Shown: positions 15,501 through 21,655 of the stretch, piece by piece | How the letters are laid out: each line of letters begins with the position of its first letter | Position numbering within the stretch: the stretch's first letter is position 1 | NCBI GenBank assembly: GCA_910588825.1 | Contig: CAJURF010000065.1 | Coordinates: 1 to 21,655 of the forward strand | Length of the DNA: 21,655 bases | DNA from: an uncultured Lachnospiraceae bacterium | Lineage (GTDB): Bacteria > Bacillota > Clostridia > Lachnospirales > Lachnospiraceae | Direction of reading: 5' to 3' | Notes under the pieces: generated by a model | Told to the model about the DNA's origin: nothing | What the model saw: the letters and a program-made list of their open reading frames with translations, nothing else | The model's database searches: none | Translations under genes and position numbers: made by a program

Positions 15501-16719
15501 GGTAGTGTCTATCGGAGTATGGATTTATGAGCATATCTTTAAACCATTCATTGATGGGTTCAAGAGTGCGTTCGGCATCCACAGCCCATCCACGGTCATG
15601 GCGGAGCAGGGCGGATTTATCATCGACGGCCTGCTGGGCGGTCTGAAAGACACCATTGGCTCGGTGCTCACATGGGTGGCCGGAATACCCGGCTGGATTA
15701 TAGAAAAGCTGGGCAACGCGAAGGACTGGCTGGTGGGAAAAGGAAAAGATGCCATTGAGGGCCTGAAGGACGGCTGGGAATCCGTAAAAGAAAGCAAAAT
15801 CGGCCAGGCGGTTTCTGCCATCGGCTCTTTTGTGAAAGAGAAAGCCGGTGATGCCACAAGCTGGATTAAGAGCAAAGGCTCTGACGCCATCGACGGCCTG
15901 AAAAATGGCTGGGAATCCGTAAAAAGCAGCACATTCCTCAGTAAAGTCGGTAATATCGCCGGTGAGGTGCATACCCAAATCGGAGATATAAAGGCAAAGA
16001 CAAAGGACAAAGGCCAGGATATTATCAGCGGCATGGCAAAAGGTTATGACGATAAAGTAAAACCCTGGCTGAAAGACATTGAAAACCTGAAAACTACCAT
16101 ACGTACCAAGCTGGGAGATATTGCTGGGACGGTGAAGCCCAAGGGCGTGGAGATTGCCACCGGCCTGAAAAATGGCCTGGAATCCCGGTCAGGCTGGCCC
16201 AGTGTGGAAAGCTGGCTTGGCGGAATCCCGGGTAAAATTTCGTCGGCAGTGGGGAGCCTTTACAACACAGGGCGCACCATTATGGAATCCCTGGCCGATG
16301 GTATGAAAAGTGTCCACATCCCTACACCCAGCATGTATATTTCATCCTGGGACAGCCAGTACGCAGGGGACGGAGGCACGATATCCATCCCGCGTTTTTC
16401 CGTCCAGTGGTACGCGAAGGGCGGATTCCCACAGGCTGGGGAAATGTTTGTCGCCAGAGAAAGCGGCCCTGAAATGGTAGGACGCATGGGAAGCAGAAAC
16501 GCAGTAGCCAATAACGGCCAGATTGTAGAAGGCATCAAGGCCGGCGTGTTTGAAGCGGTGATGGACGCCTTCATGGCCAGCGGAATCCTGGAAAAAGGCC
16601 AGGGGGAAAATGTAGTGCTGGAGTTTACCTTGAAAGCTGACAGTGAGACACTGTATAAAATCGTCCGGAAAGGACAGCTGAAGCGGGAAGGCCGGTTTGA
16701 AGTTACAGCCAAAGTTTAA
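12574..16719 (+). CDS. Tail tape measure protein (1381 aa)
   Basis: The protein sets tail length and is ejected into the cell envelope with the DNA. At roughly 0.15 nm per residue it predicts a tail near 200 nm (inference). The start follows GAGGCGGTG. The N-terminal 300 residues are charged coiled coil. Hydrophobic segments that could insert in the membrane lie near residues 453-470 (FMFASFLIRGAL), 500-530 (APILDTVAPILNAF) and 929-945 (GAAFGGLAAFLGGLL). Residues about 648-925 hold 74-76-residue repeats, and about 1059-1205 holds 45-residue repeats. The FGIHSPSTVMAEQGG motif (about 999-1013) is typical of tape measures. The ending GGFPQAGEMFVARESGPEMVG is also family-typical. No lysozyme or peptidase motif was found. 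Confidence 0.94.
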   Translation: MAKELERLQVTIEADPRKLKQGAGEAKRSVKEMMASITRDVEKIKDVIVSISQSIEKIKLPAKDIGAGKTAEQLNKVKKEAEKTAEQLSKVKSPPKLDFTVTRAGETAQTLDEFKNSLKEMRELISEGYRGGILDNLQNELEEVKERFPEAVDVIREYENAVKKAREPAGKKKTPANAAPEQSSPKQSGPDETTATLNNTKAMIKKTIADIKSGALGGAMADGIKDYVKEAQIAAGIKVYTDDYKQICADVERAESSLERLNQKQRDLAEGGVSRESQEWKNTAAQIAAAERQLDVYKGKKNVMKFTGRDTEFTGGLANQSWTKSAGAALSAVPSKAKEIGSAVSQVVGRIPVIGRVAKESSYIASKAFGGMRAVLEKIAPVVKKAGGAFASFLHKFSSGALGKATKAVASLGGKIKSLIPGLNKAKQAGGGFGGQMKGLGGLLRTVGTSAKFMFASFLIRGALNGAKEGLQNLARYSGSTNASLSMLMSSLTQLKNALAAAFAPILDTVAPILNAFIQKIISVVDAVGQLTAALTGKSSYTKARKVQQDYAASLSSSADNAEAAEKANEKYQASIMGFDQINKLDDDSGSDSKSGKGGLSPSDMFTEAPVDGKISGFADKIKEAWENADFTEIGSIIGNKLKTALEGIPWEGIKAQASKIGKSLGTLINGFVEVPGLGYTIGNTLAQGINTGLVFLDSFTGSLHWGSIGTFIADGINGALENIDWKTALSAASHIGTGLADLLNNLLTPEVFFNIGNTISMGLNTAFTAVYDFAAKFNWRGTGEAVGTGLNTAMSTLDWELIRGTAVKIGTGIADLLNGVIGKTDFGAAGTTLGQSINTLLDLGCSFVTTFDWGGLGLKTADGINGALRTIDFTEAGTIVSESIKGLLDWFIQAVENTDWGLFGEKVKEFLVSIDWNSIFDKLSEAIGAAFGGLAAFLGGLLSDGVLSAKDYFGTKIEECGGNVVLGILKGIADGVVSIGVWIYEHIFKPFIDGFKSAFGIHSPSTVMAEQGGFIIDGLLGGLKDTIGSVLTWVAGIPGWIIEKLGNAKDWLVGKGKDAIEGLKDGWESVKESKIGQAVSAIGSFVKEKAGDATSWIKSKGSDAIDGLKNGWESVKSSTFLSKVGNIAGEVHTQIGDIKAKTKDKGQDIISGMAKGYDDKVKPWLKDIENLKTTIRTKLGDIAGTVKPKGVEIATGLKNGLESRSGWPSVESWLGGIPGKISSAVGSLYNTGRTIMESLADGMKSVHIPTPSMYISSWDSQYAGDGGTISIPRFSVQWYAKGGFPQAGEMFVARESGPEMVGRMGSRNAVANNGQIVEGIKAGVFEAVMDAFMASGILEKGQGENVVLEFTLKADSETLYKIVRKGQLKREGRFEVTAKV
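14515..15345 (+). repeat. Tandem 74-76-residue repeats inside the tape measure
   Basis: Units begin at 14515 (GIPWEG), 14743 (IDWKTA) and 14965 (LDWELI), with degenerate continuations at 15187 (IDFTEA) and about 15316 (IDWNSI). Spacings are 228, 222 and 222 bases. Shared elements per unit are an (I/L)DW start, IGTG(L/I)ADLLN, IGNT..GxNT, an F.W and ADGINGAL or GTGLNTAM. The DNA is diverged, so the array is old rather than a fresh duplication. Such arrays let the tape measure, and therefore the tail, change length in fixed steps. Confidence 0.8.
15748..16185 (+). repeat. 45-residue repeats near the C-terminus of the tape measure
   Basis: DAIEGLKDGWESVK (from 15748) returns as DAIDGLKNGWESVK (from 15883), exactly 135 bases later. 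Weaker copies follow as DIISGMAKGYDDK and VEIATGLKNGLES. Each has a helical linker with KxKGxD before it. The first two units are close at the DNA level; the later ones are diverged. Confidence 0.7.
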
Positions 16720-16732
16720 GGAGGGCGGGCAT

Positions 16733-17092
16733 TTGGATGAAATGATTCTGGTGGACGGGAAACGAATCAAGTGCCCGTCTAAATTTAAGTGGAAAAAAAG
16801 TGATATCAGCGCAAAAAACGCGGGGCGTACCAACGACACGAAGATGCACAAAAACCGGGTGGGGGAGAAAAGAACCCTGGGGCTGGGCTGGATTAACCTG
16901 AGCAAGCAGGAAATCCATGAGGTGCTGTCGGCTTTTGACCCGGAATATGTCACGGTCCAGTACTGGGACCCGAAAGCCGGGTATGACGTGGCCAAGGTAT
17001 TTTATACCGGGGACATGGAGGCAGACGTGGGCTGGTGGAGGAAGGGACGGGAACGGTATTCCACGCTGGGTTTTGACATTGTAGAACAGTAA
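16733..17092 (+). CDS. Distal tail protein, Dit-position (DUF6711-like), 119 aa
   Basis: The TTG at 16733 lies seven bases after AAGGAGGG, which overlaps the tape-measure stop. An ATG at 16742 is the alternative. The frame is open further upstream inside the tape measure but without a ribosome-binding site. The beta-rich protein begins MILVDGKRIKCPSKFKW and has GEKRTLGLGWINLSKQEIHEVL, YVTVQYWDPKAGYD and VFYTGDMEADVGWW, matching the small tail protein found between tape measure and tail-tip gene in Clostridia phages (DUF6711 from memory). It probably forms the hub that joins the tube to the tip. Confidence 0.75.
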   Translation: MDEMILVDGKRIKCPSKFKWKKSDISAKNAGRTNDTKMHKNRVGEKRTLGLGWINLSKQEIHEVLSAFDPEYVTVQYWDPKAGYDVAKVFYTGDMEADVGWWRKGRERYSTLGFDIVEQ

Positions 17093-17105
17093 AGGGGGGC
17101 AGGTC

Positions 17106-20100
17106 ATGATTCCTGTATCAAAAGTATTTAAACAGGAACTGTATAACGGCAGACAGGACTATCTGCTGTCCGCTGGCATCGCATTTGCAGATGGCACGGA
17201 AAAGGAACTGAATGACGCGGACATCTGGGAAAGCGGTATTTCCGTGGAAGACGCGGTGTCCTCAGACAATTCCTTTGATATCGGGGCTGCCATAACCAAC
17301 CGGTGCACCCTGGTAATCAATAACATGTACGATAAGTTTTCGACGTACGATTTTACCAGCGCAGAAGTGGTGCCGTATGTAAAACTTGAGCTGCCAGACG
17401 GCACAATAGAGCCAGTCCGCAAGGGGACGTTTACGGTAGATGAAGCCGACTACGACGAAGAACTGATTACGCTGTCATGCCTGGACAATATGCAAAAATT
17501 TGACAAACCCTACAGCCTGAGCAGGCTGGTTTATCCGGCCACACTGGGGGAAATTGTCCGGGACGCCTGCGGTGTCTGTGAAGTATACCTTCAGACGCAG
17601 ACATTCCCGCACCACAATTTCGTCATCCAGAGCCGGCCGGCAGACGAGGCGGCCACATTCCGGGAAGTCATCAGCTGGGCGGCGCAGATCGCCTGCTGTT
17701 TCTGCCGGTGCGACGTGTACGGAAGATTGGAGCTCAAATGGTACAACGTACAGGCCCTGGAGGCAGCCGCGCTGGATGGGGGTTCATTTAAGCCCTGGAC
17801 CGGCGGAGATACCATAGATGGCGGAACATTTAACCCCTGGACCGGCGGTACTGTGTACGACGGCGGTACATTCGGAGACCGGGACAATATCCACCACATT
17901 TATTCCAGCTTTTCCGTAGATATCGCCACAGATGACGTAGTGATTACAGGTGTCCGGGTGCTGGAGAAGACGAAAGAGGATGATAAAGACGCCATTGTTA
18001 CGTACCAGAGCGGTACTGACGGTTATGTGATCAGCGTTGAAAACAATGACCTGATACAGGGCGGTGCCGGGCAGGAAATAGCGGACTGGCTGGGGGAGCA
18101 GTTAATCGGCCTGCGGTTCCGCCCGGCGAGCGTTACCCATCTGAGTGACCCCACCATAGAGGGCGGTGACGTGGGGTTTCTCACAGACCGGAAAGGCCGT
18201 ACATACCGGATCGTAGTGTCCAATACCCACTTTACCGCGGGGGATTCCCAGAACACGTCCTGTAATGCAAAAACCCCTGCCAGGAACAGCGCAACCCGGT
18301 ATTCGGCAGAGACGAAGGCTTATGTGGAGAACCGGAAGAATTTTGAAAAAGAGCGTACCGACAGGCAGCTTGCGCTGGACACTCTCGCTGGCCTGCTGTC
18401 AGACAGCCCAGGAATGTATCTGACGGAGATACCGCCCGGCGGCCCAAACGCAGTCCGGTATTTCCATGATAAGCCCACAATAGAAGACTCTAAGAACGTT
18501 ATTAAATTCACAGCGGAAGCCATCGGCATATCGAATGACGGGGGGAAGACCTACCCATACGGGCTGATACTGACAGGGGATGCCATACTGAACAAGATAT
18601 ACGCAATAGGCCTTGATGCAGGCTATATCAAAACTGGAATACTCAGCGTAGGCGACACGGGAAAAGAAACGCTTTACGTCAATTTCCATACCAAAGAAGT
18701 AAGGATCAGGCCAGAGACATTTTCCCTGGCATCTGGCAAGACCATAGAAGGCATAGCGCAGGAGAAAGCAGACGCCGCACAGAAGAACGCGCAGGCGCAG
18801 ACGACAAAAGCCATTAATGATTTTGTCAGCACAGTATACGACCCAAAGATAGCCAGCCTCCAGAGCCAGATAGACGGCCAGATAGAAACATGGTATTACG
18901 ATTACCAGCCAGCGCTTTCAAATGCCCCGGCATCCAGCTGGAAAACAGAGGCAGACAAAGTAAAGCATGAAGGGGATTTATTTTACTGGAAGTCAAAGGG
19001 CTATTCGTACCGTTTCTTAAAAGAAGGGAACGCCTGGAAATGGCAGATAATCACGGATTCCGACATCACCAAGGCGCTTTCCGATGCGGCGAAAGCACAG
19101 GACACGGCTGATAATAAACGCCGGATATTCGTAACCCAGCCGAAACCGCCATACGATAAAGGGGATTTGTGGACACAGGGGGCCAGTGGAGACATTAAAG
19201 TCTGCAACACTGCCCGTGCGTCCGGGAGCTACACGGCCTCTGACTGGGGGCTTGCCGGTAAATATATTGGTTCCGATCAGGCAGCGTCGGCGGCAGAAAC
19301 TGTATGGAAGAATACTACGAAAGCCGCTGTGTGGGAAAAGTTGAAAAACAAATACAAGGGAAATTTCATCGAAATGGATGATAACGGGGACCTTTATATA
19401 AATGCTTCCCTGATCCAGGCAGGAGAACTATCAGCCAATTATATCTACGGAGGTATGGTTGCGCTGAGTGGAGCGTCGAGTGATATAAAATTAACCAGTA
19501 ACAAGATAGCATTCAATAAAAACGGTGAAGAACATGGATATATACAGGCAGAGCCTTTTTCAAACCAGGCGTCCGGAATAAATATAAGCAGCGATTATGG
19601 GCGTGTAGTATTTTATGTTAATTCCAGCAGCAGAGGGCAGGTCAAATTGGTTTATGAGGTTCTGGAGATTTTATCTTATGAGGCCCATAAAAACAAATAC
19701 GGTACTTCTGGGGACTACTACGCGGTCAGAATGCGGAACGCACCGGTTTATATGCACAAAGCCTATGTAAATACGGATTTGACGGTTAACCGAAGTCTCA
19801 CTGTTGCAGGGAAAGGGCATAAATCCAAAATTGCTGATACAGACAATTATGGGGAGCGCCTTTTATACTGCTATGAAATGCCGTCCCCCATGTTTGGGGA
19901 TATCGGCGAAGCGGTAACAGATGAGGAGGGGAAATGCTATATCTATCTGGATGACATTTTCGCAGAGACGGTGAAGGCAGAGATTGAATATCAAGTATTT
20001 CTGCAGAAAGAAGGGGCGGGGGACATCTGGGTAGAAGAAAAGAATCCGGTTTACTTTTTAGTGAAGGGCACGGAAAACCTGGGCTTTGCGTGGGAAATCA

Positions 20101-20246
20101 AGGCAAAGCAGAAGGGCTTTGAATTTGAACGTCTGGAAACATGGGGCAATGAGACGGAGCAGAACATAGATTATGAATCTGAATATGAAACGGAAATCCG
20201 GCAGCTAATGCGGGAACAGGAGGAACTGTTATATGAAACAGCTTAG
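17106..20246 (+). CDS. Tail-tip/tail-associated receptor-binding protein (Tal-like), 1046 aa
   Basis: AAAGGGGGGCAGGTC precedes the ATG. The domain order is as follows. Residues 1 to about 390 are the Tal/baseplate-hub N-terminus (motifs EVVPYVKLELPDGT, GDVGFLTDRKGRTYRIVVS). It contains three 14-residue DGG(S/T)F repeats at 224-265. A segment with YPYGLILTGDAILNKIYAIG (about 480-500) comes next, then an Ala/Gln helical stretch (about 550-580). A carbohydrate-binding-like or beta-sandwich part follows (WYYDYQPAL at about 595, EGDLFYWKSKGYSYRF, RIFVTQPKPPYDKGDLW). The C-terminal domain starts near 902 (KSKIADTDNYGERLLYCYE) and is shared with many phage fibres. DNA of about 19440-19790 is more AT-rich than its flanks. 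No peptidase or hydrolase triad was seen, so adsorption rather than wall cleavage is favoured. Confidence 0.82.
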   Translation: MIPVSKVFKQELYNGRQDYLLSAGIAFADGTEKELNDADIWESGISVEDAVSSDNSFDIGAAITNRCTLVINNMYDKFSTYDFTSAEVVPYVKLELPDGTIEPVRKGTFTVDEADYDEELITLSCLDNMQKFDKPYSLSRLVYPATLGEIVRDACGVCEVYLQTQTFPHHNFVIQSRPADEAATFREVISWAAQIACCFCRCDVYGRLELKWYNVQALEAAALDGGSFKPWTGGDTIDGGTFNPWTGGTVYDGGTFGDRDNIHHIYSSFSVDIATDDVVITGVRVLEKTKEDDKDAIVTYQSGTDGYVISVENNDLIQGGAGQEIADWLGEQLIGLRFRPASVTHLSDPTIEGGDVGFLTDRKGRTYRIVVSNTHFTAGDSQNTSCNAKTPARNSATRYSAETKAYVENRKNFEKERTDRQLALDTLAGLLSDSPGMYLTEIPPGGPNAVRYFHDKPTIEDSKNVIKFTAEAIGISNDGGKTYPYGLILTGDAILNKIYAIGLDAGYIKTGILSVGDTGKETLYVNFHTKEVRIRPETFSLASGKTIEGIAQEKADAAQKNAQAQTTKAINDFVSTVYDPKIASLQSQIDGQIETWYYDYQPALSNAPASSWKTEADKVKHEGDLFYWKSKGYSYRFLKEGNAWKWQIITDSDITKALSDAAKAQDTADNKRRIFVTQPKPPYDKGDLWTQGASGDIKVCNTARASGSYTASDWGLAGKYIGSDQAASAAETVWKNTTKAAVWEKLKNKYKGNFIEMDDNGDLYINASLIQAGELSANYIYGGMVALSGASSDIKLTSNKIAFNKNGEEHGYIQAEPFSNQASGINISSDYGRVVFYVNSSSRGQVKLVYEVLEILSYEAHKNKYGTSGDYYAVRMRNAPVYMHKAYVNTDLTVNRSLTVAGKGHKSKIADTDNYGERLLYCYEMPSPMFGDIGEAVTDEEGKCYIYLDDIFAETVKAEIEYQVFLQKEGAGDIWVEEKNPVYFLVKGTENLGFAWEIKAKQKGFEFERLETWGNETEQNIDYESEYETEIRQLMREQEELLYETA
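17775..17900 (+). repeat. Three 14-residue DGG(S/T)F repeats in the tail-tip protein
   Basis: Units start at 17775, 17817 and 17859, each exactly 42 bases apart: DGGSFKPWTGGDTI, DGGTFNPWTGGTVY, then a decayed DGGTFGDRDNI. The first two share GGxxCATTTAA/CCCTGGACCGGCGG at DNA level. The pattern suggests a beta-hairpin or turn stack on the hub surface and is seen in related clostridial phage tip proteins. Confidence 0.75.
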
Positions 20247-20433
20247 CAGTTTTATGGTGCTGAACGTTGATGGCGGAGACAGGGTGTCATACACCTATAA
20301 CGAAATCAACGAGGAAACAGGAGAGCCAATCAGCACGAACAACAAAAAGAATTTTTACGTGGTAAATCCGGAGCTCTCAGGACACATCAACGCAATCCGG
20401 GAATACATCCGGCAGAACAAACTGGAGGGATAA
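20233..20433 (+). CDS. Small tail-tip companion protein (66 aa)
   Basis: The ATG overlaps the tail-tip gene by 14 bases and has AGGAGG about seven bases upstream. The protein is beta-like (SSFMVLNVDGGDRVSYTYNE), then EETGEPISTNNKKNFYVV, then a C-terminal helix (HINAIREYIRQNKLEG). Small proteins of this pattern follow tip or fibre genes in many Clostridia prophages. A fibre chaperone or minor tip component is inferred. No catalytic motif. Confidence 0.75.
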   Translation: MKQLSSFMVLNVDGGDRVSYTYNEINEETGEPISTNNKKNFYVVNPELSGHINAIREYIRQNKLEG

Positions 20434-20436
20434 GCC

Positions 20437-21655
20437 ATGGCAATAGAAACAGTAATAATCAAACTCCGGCGCGGCCCATACGGGGATTTTATTACGGACA
20501 GGCAGAAACTGTCTGAGGGTGAACCGTGCGCGGTTTTGTCCGGAGACCCCAGCGTCCCGTCCGGCAAGGCGTTTTACGTCTGTTTTCAGGCCGGGGATGT
20601 ACGAAGAATGGTGTCGTTAGAGGATTTAGAAATTATGGCGGACCGTGGAGATTTTAAGGGGGAAAAAGGGGACCAGGGGACAGGCATCAAAACCCTGAAA
20701 GTCAATGCCCAGAGCCACCTGATCGTCACCCTGACAGATAATACCCAGGTTGATGCGGGGTATGTGCTGGACATCCTGGAGCAGATTAACGCCAGCGAAC
20801 AGCTCCGCATCCAGGCGGAAAGAGCCAGAGCGTCGGCGGAAATATCCCGGGCATCGGCGGAAGCATCCCGGAAAACAGCAGAAACGGCCCGGGACAATGC
20901 CGAACAGACCCGGATATCCAATGAAAATATCCGGAAATCTAACGAAACTGTGAGGGTATCTAACGAGGCTGCGCGGAAGTCCAGCGAAGCGGCACGGGAG
21001 CAGGCAGAACAGGAGCGGAAAACGGCGGATTCCGCCAGGAATACGTTATGGACGGAGAATCTAAAGCCCGCCGCAGAACAGGCTGTAAAAGATGCAGATA
21101 CAGCCGCAGGCCATGCCAATACGGTGGCTGAAGACCTGATATCCAGGCGGGATGCAGGGGAGTTTAAAGGCGATAAAGGGGAGCCTTTTAGGTATGCGGA
21201 TTTTACGCAGGCCCAGCTTGCGGCGCTGACAGGCCCGAAAGGGGAAACGGGAAATACCGGCCCGCAGGGGGAGCGCGGGGAGCCCTTTACATACGCGGAT
21301 TTTACAGCGGAACAGCTTGCCGCGCTAAAAGGGCCGAAAGGCGATACTGGTGAGCGCGGCCTGAAAGGGGATAAGGGCAGTCCCTTCACATACGCAGACT
21401 TTACCGCAGACCAGCTTGCGGCATTGAAAGGGCCTAAGGGTGATACAGGCGCTACAGGCCCACAGGGTCCCAAAGGAGATACTGGGGCAGCAGGAGCACA
21501 AGGTCCTCAGGGATTAAAAGGCGATACCGGAGCAACAGGCTCACAAGGCCCAGCAGGCCCGAAAGGCGATACCGGTGCCACAGGTCCCCGAGGCGCCACG
21601 GGAGCCACAGGTCCGCAAGGCCCAAAGGGAGATACTGGAGCCGCGGCGGGTTTTG
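20437..21655 (+). CDS. Collagen-like tail fibre (incomplete at the right edge)
   Basis: The frame is open from the ATG at 20437 through the last base (about 406 codons, no stop). The N-terminus (IIKLRRGPYGDF) is a probable attachment domain. A first short GEKGDQG segment near residue 72 precedes a small beta domain. An Ala/Glu/Arg-rich helical stretch of about residues 120-205 (repeats such as ASAEASRKTAE and RKSNETVRVSNEAARKSSEA) should form a trimeric coiled coil. Three 33-residue units with PFTYADFTAEQLAAL embedded in Gly-X-Y follow, and then pure Gly-X-Y triplets (GPKGDTGATGPQGPKGD) up to the edge. Collagen-like fibres trimerise and carry a C-terminal receptor-binding head, which would lie outside the window. 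The ribosome-binding site is weak (CTGGAGGGATAAGCC). Confidence 0.85.
   Translation, partial: MAIETVIIKLRRGPYGDFITDRQKLSEGEPCAVLSGDPSVPSGKAFYVCFQAGDVRRMVSLEDLEIMADRGDFKGEKGDQGTGIKTLKVNAQSHLIVTLTDNTQVDAGYVLDILEQINASEQLRIQAERARASAEISRASAEASRKTAETARDNAEQTRISNENIRKSNETVRVSNEAARKSSEAAREQAEQERKTADSARNTLWTENLKPAAEQAVKDADTAAGHANTVAEDLISRRDAGEFKGDKGEPFRYADFTQAQLAALTGPKGETGNTGPQGERGEPFTYADFTAEQLAALKGPKGDTGERGLKGDKGSPFTYADFTADQLAALKGPKGDTGATGPQGPKGDTGAAGAQGPQGLKGDTGATGSQGPAGPKGDTGATGPRGATGATGPQGPKGDTGAAAGF
21184..21480 (+). repeat. Three 33-residue units in the collagen-like fibre
   Basis: Units start at 21184 (PFRYADFTQAQLAAL), 21283 (PFTYADFTAEQLAAL) and 21382 (PFTYADFTADQLAAL), each exactly 99 bases apart. 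Each 15-residue helix-like insert is followed by a Gly-X-Y run of about 18 residues. The DNA is similar but differs at many third positions. Confidence 0.82.

Noticed and set aside
12574..16719. Lysozyme or M23-type peptidase domain within the tape measure
   Set aside because: No HxxxD/HxH or catalytic Glu context was found. The protein is explained by coiled coil, hydrophobic segments and repeats.
20586..21473. Minus-strand Ser/Pro/Ala-rich open frame opposite the fibre
   Set aside because: It arises because reversed Gly-X-Y and Ala-rich codons avoid stops. The plus-strand collagen-like frame is clear.
21184..21655. CRISPR-like regular repeats
   Set aside because: The 99-base period is in frame and encodes conserved protein units. 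There are no palindromic repeats with unique spacers.
17106..21655. Diversity-generating retroelement target in the tail-tip or fibre genes
   Set aside because: No reverse transcriptase, template repeat or variable-repeat copy is visible in the window.

Overview
The window is the late (packaging and virion assembly) region of a siphovirus-type phage or prophage of a Gram-positive host, read entirely on the + strand. Strong AGGAGG ribosome-binding sites, mid-50s GC by eye in the core genes, the protein families and their order all suggest a Clostridia host, most likely Lachnospiraceae. That host call is inference. No integrase, attachment site, lysis cassette or host gene is visible, so an integrated prophage cannot be told from a free phage genome.

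Layout. (1) 1-1860 is the end of the early/middle region: the tail of an unidentified gene, a small zinc-finger-like protein, an AT-rich accessory gene of unknown function, a sigma-region-4-like late regulator, and then a promoter-like stretch and a strong hairpin terminator. (2) 1895-7682 is packaging and the portal vertex: small and large terminase, portal, a MuF-type minor head protein whose C-terminus carries a RelA/SpoT-like nucleotidyltransferase (toxin-like) domain, then three small ORFs. The first of these is the best candidate immunity protein. (3) 7693-9658 begins with a weak terminator, followed by the glycine-rich scaffold, the HK97-fold capsid and a small head accessory protein. 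(4) 9659-11256 encodes four head-tail joining and tail-completion proteins in overlapping or abutting ORFs. (5) 11276-16719 encodes the tail tube, the G and T tail chaperones joined by a -1 frameshift site (seven T), and a 1381-residue tape measure. (6) 16733-21655 encodes the distal tail protein, a 1046-residue tail-tip/receptor-binding protein, a small companion protein and a collagen-like fibre that runs off the right edge.

How it works together. The regulator at 1340-1765 probably switches on transcription of everything to its right. Terminase packages DNA through the portal. The scaffold and capsid build the head, the connectors close it, the G/GT chaperones load the tape measure while the tube polymerises, and the tip proteins recognise the host. 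Known MuF polymorphic toxins sit in the capsid and may enter the cell with the DNA. Here the toxin domain would act on nucleotides or tRNA, and the next gene would protect the producer.

Most interesting points: the MuF-RelA/SpoT fusion with its candidate immunity gene; the AT-rich gene at 343, which ends at an in-phase A AAA AAG slippery run one base out of register with a perfectly placed TAATG; the G/T frameshift; and the nested repeats in the tape measure and fibre. No gene-free stretch exceeds 300 bases; the longest is about 130 bases (1766-1894).
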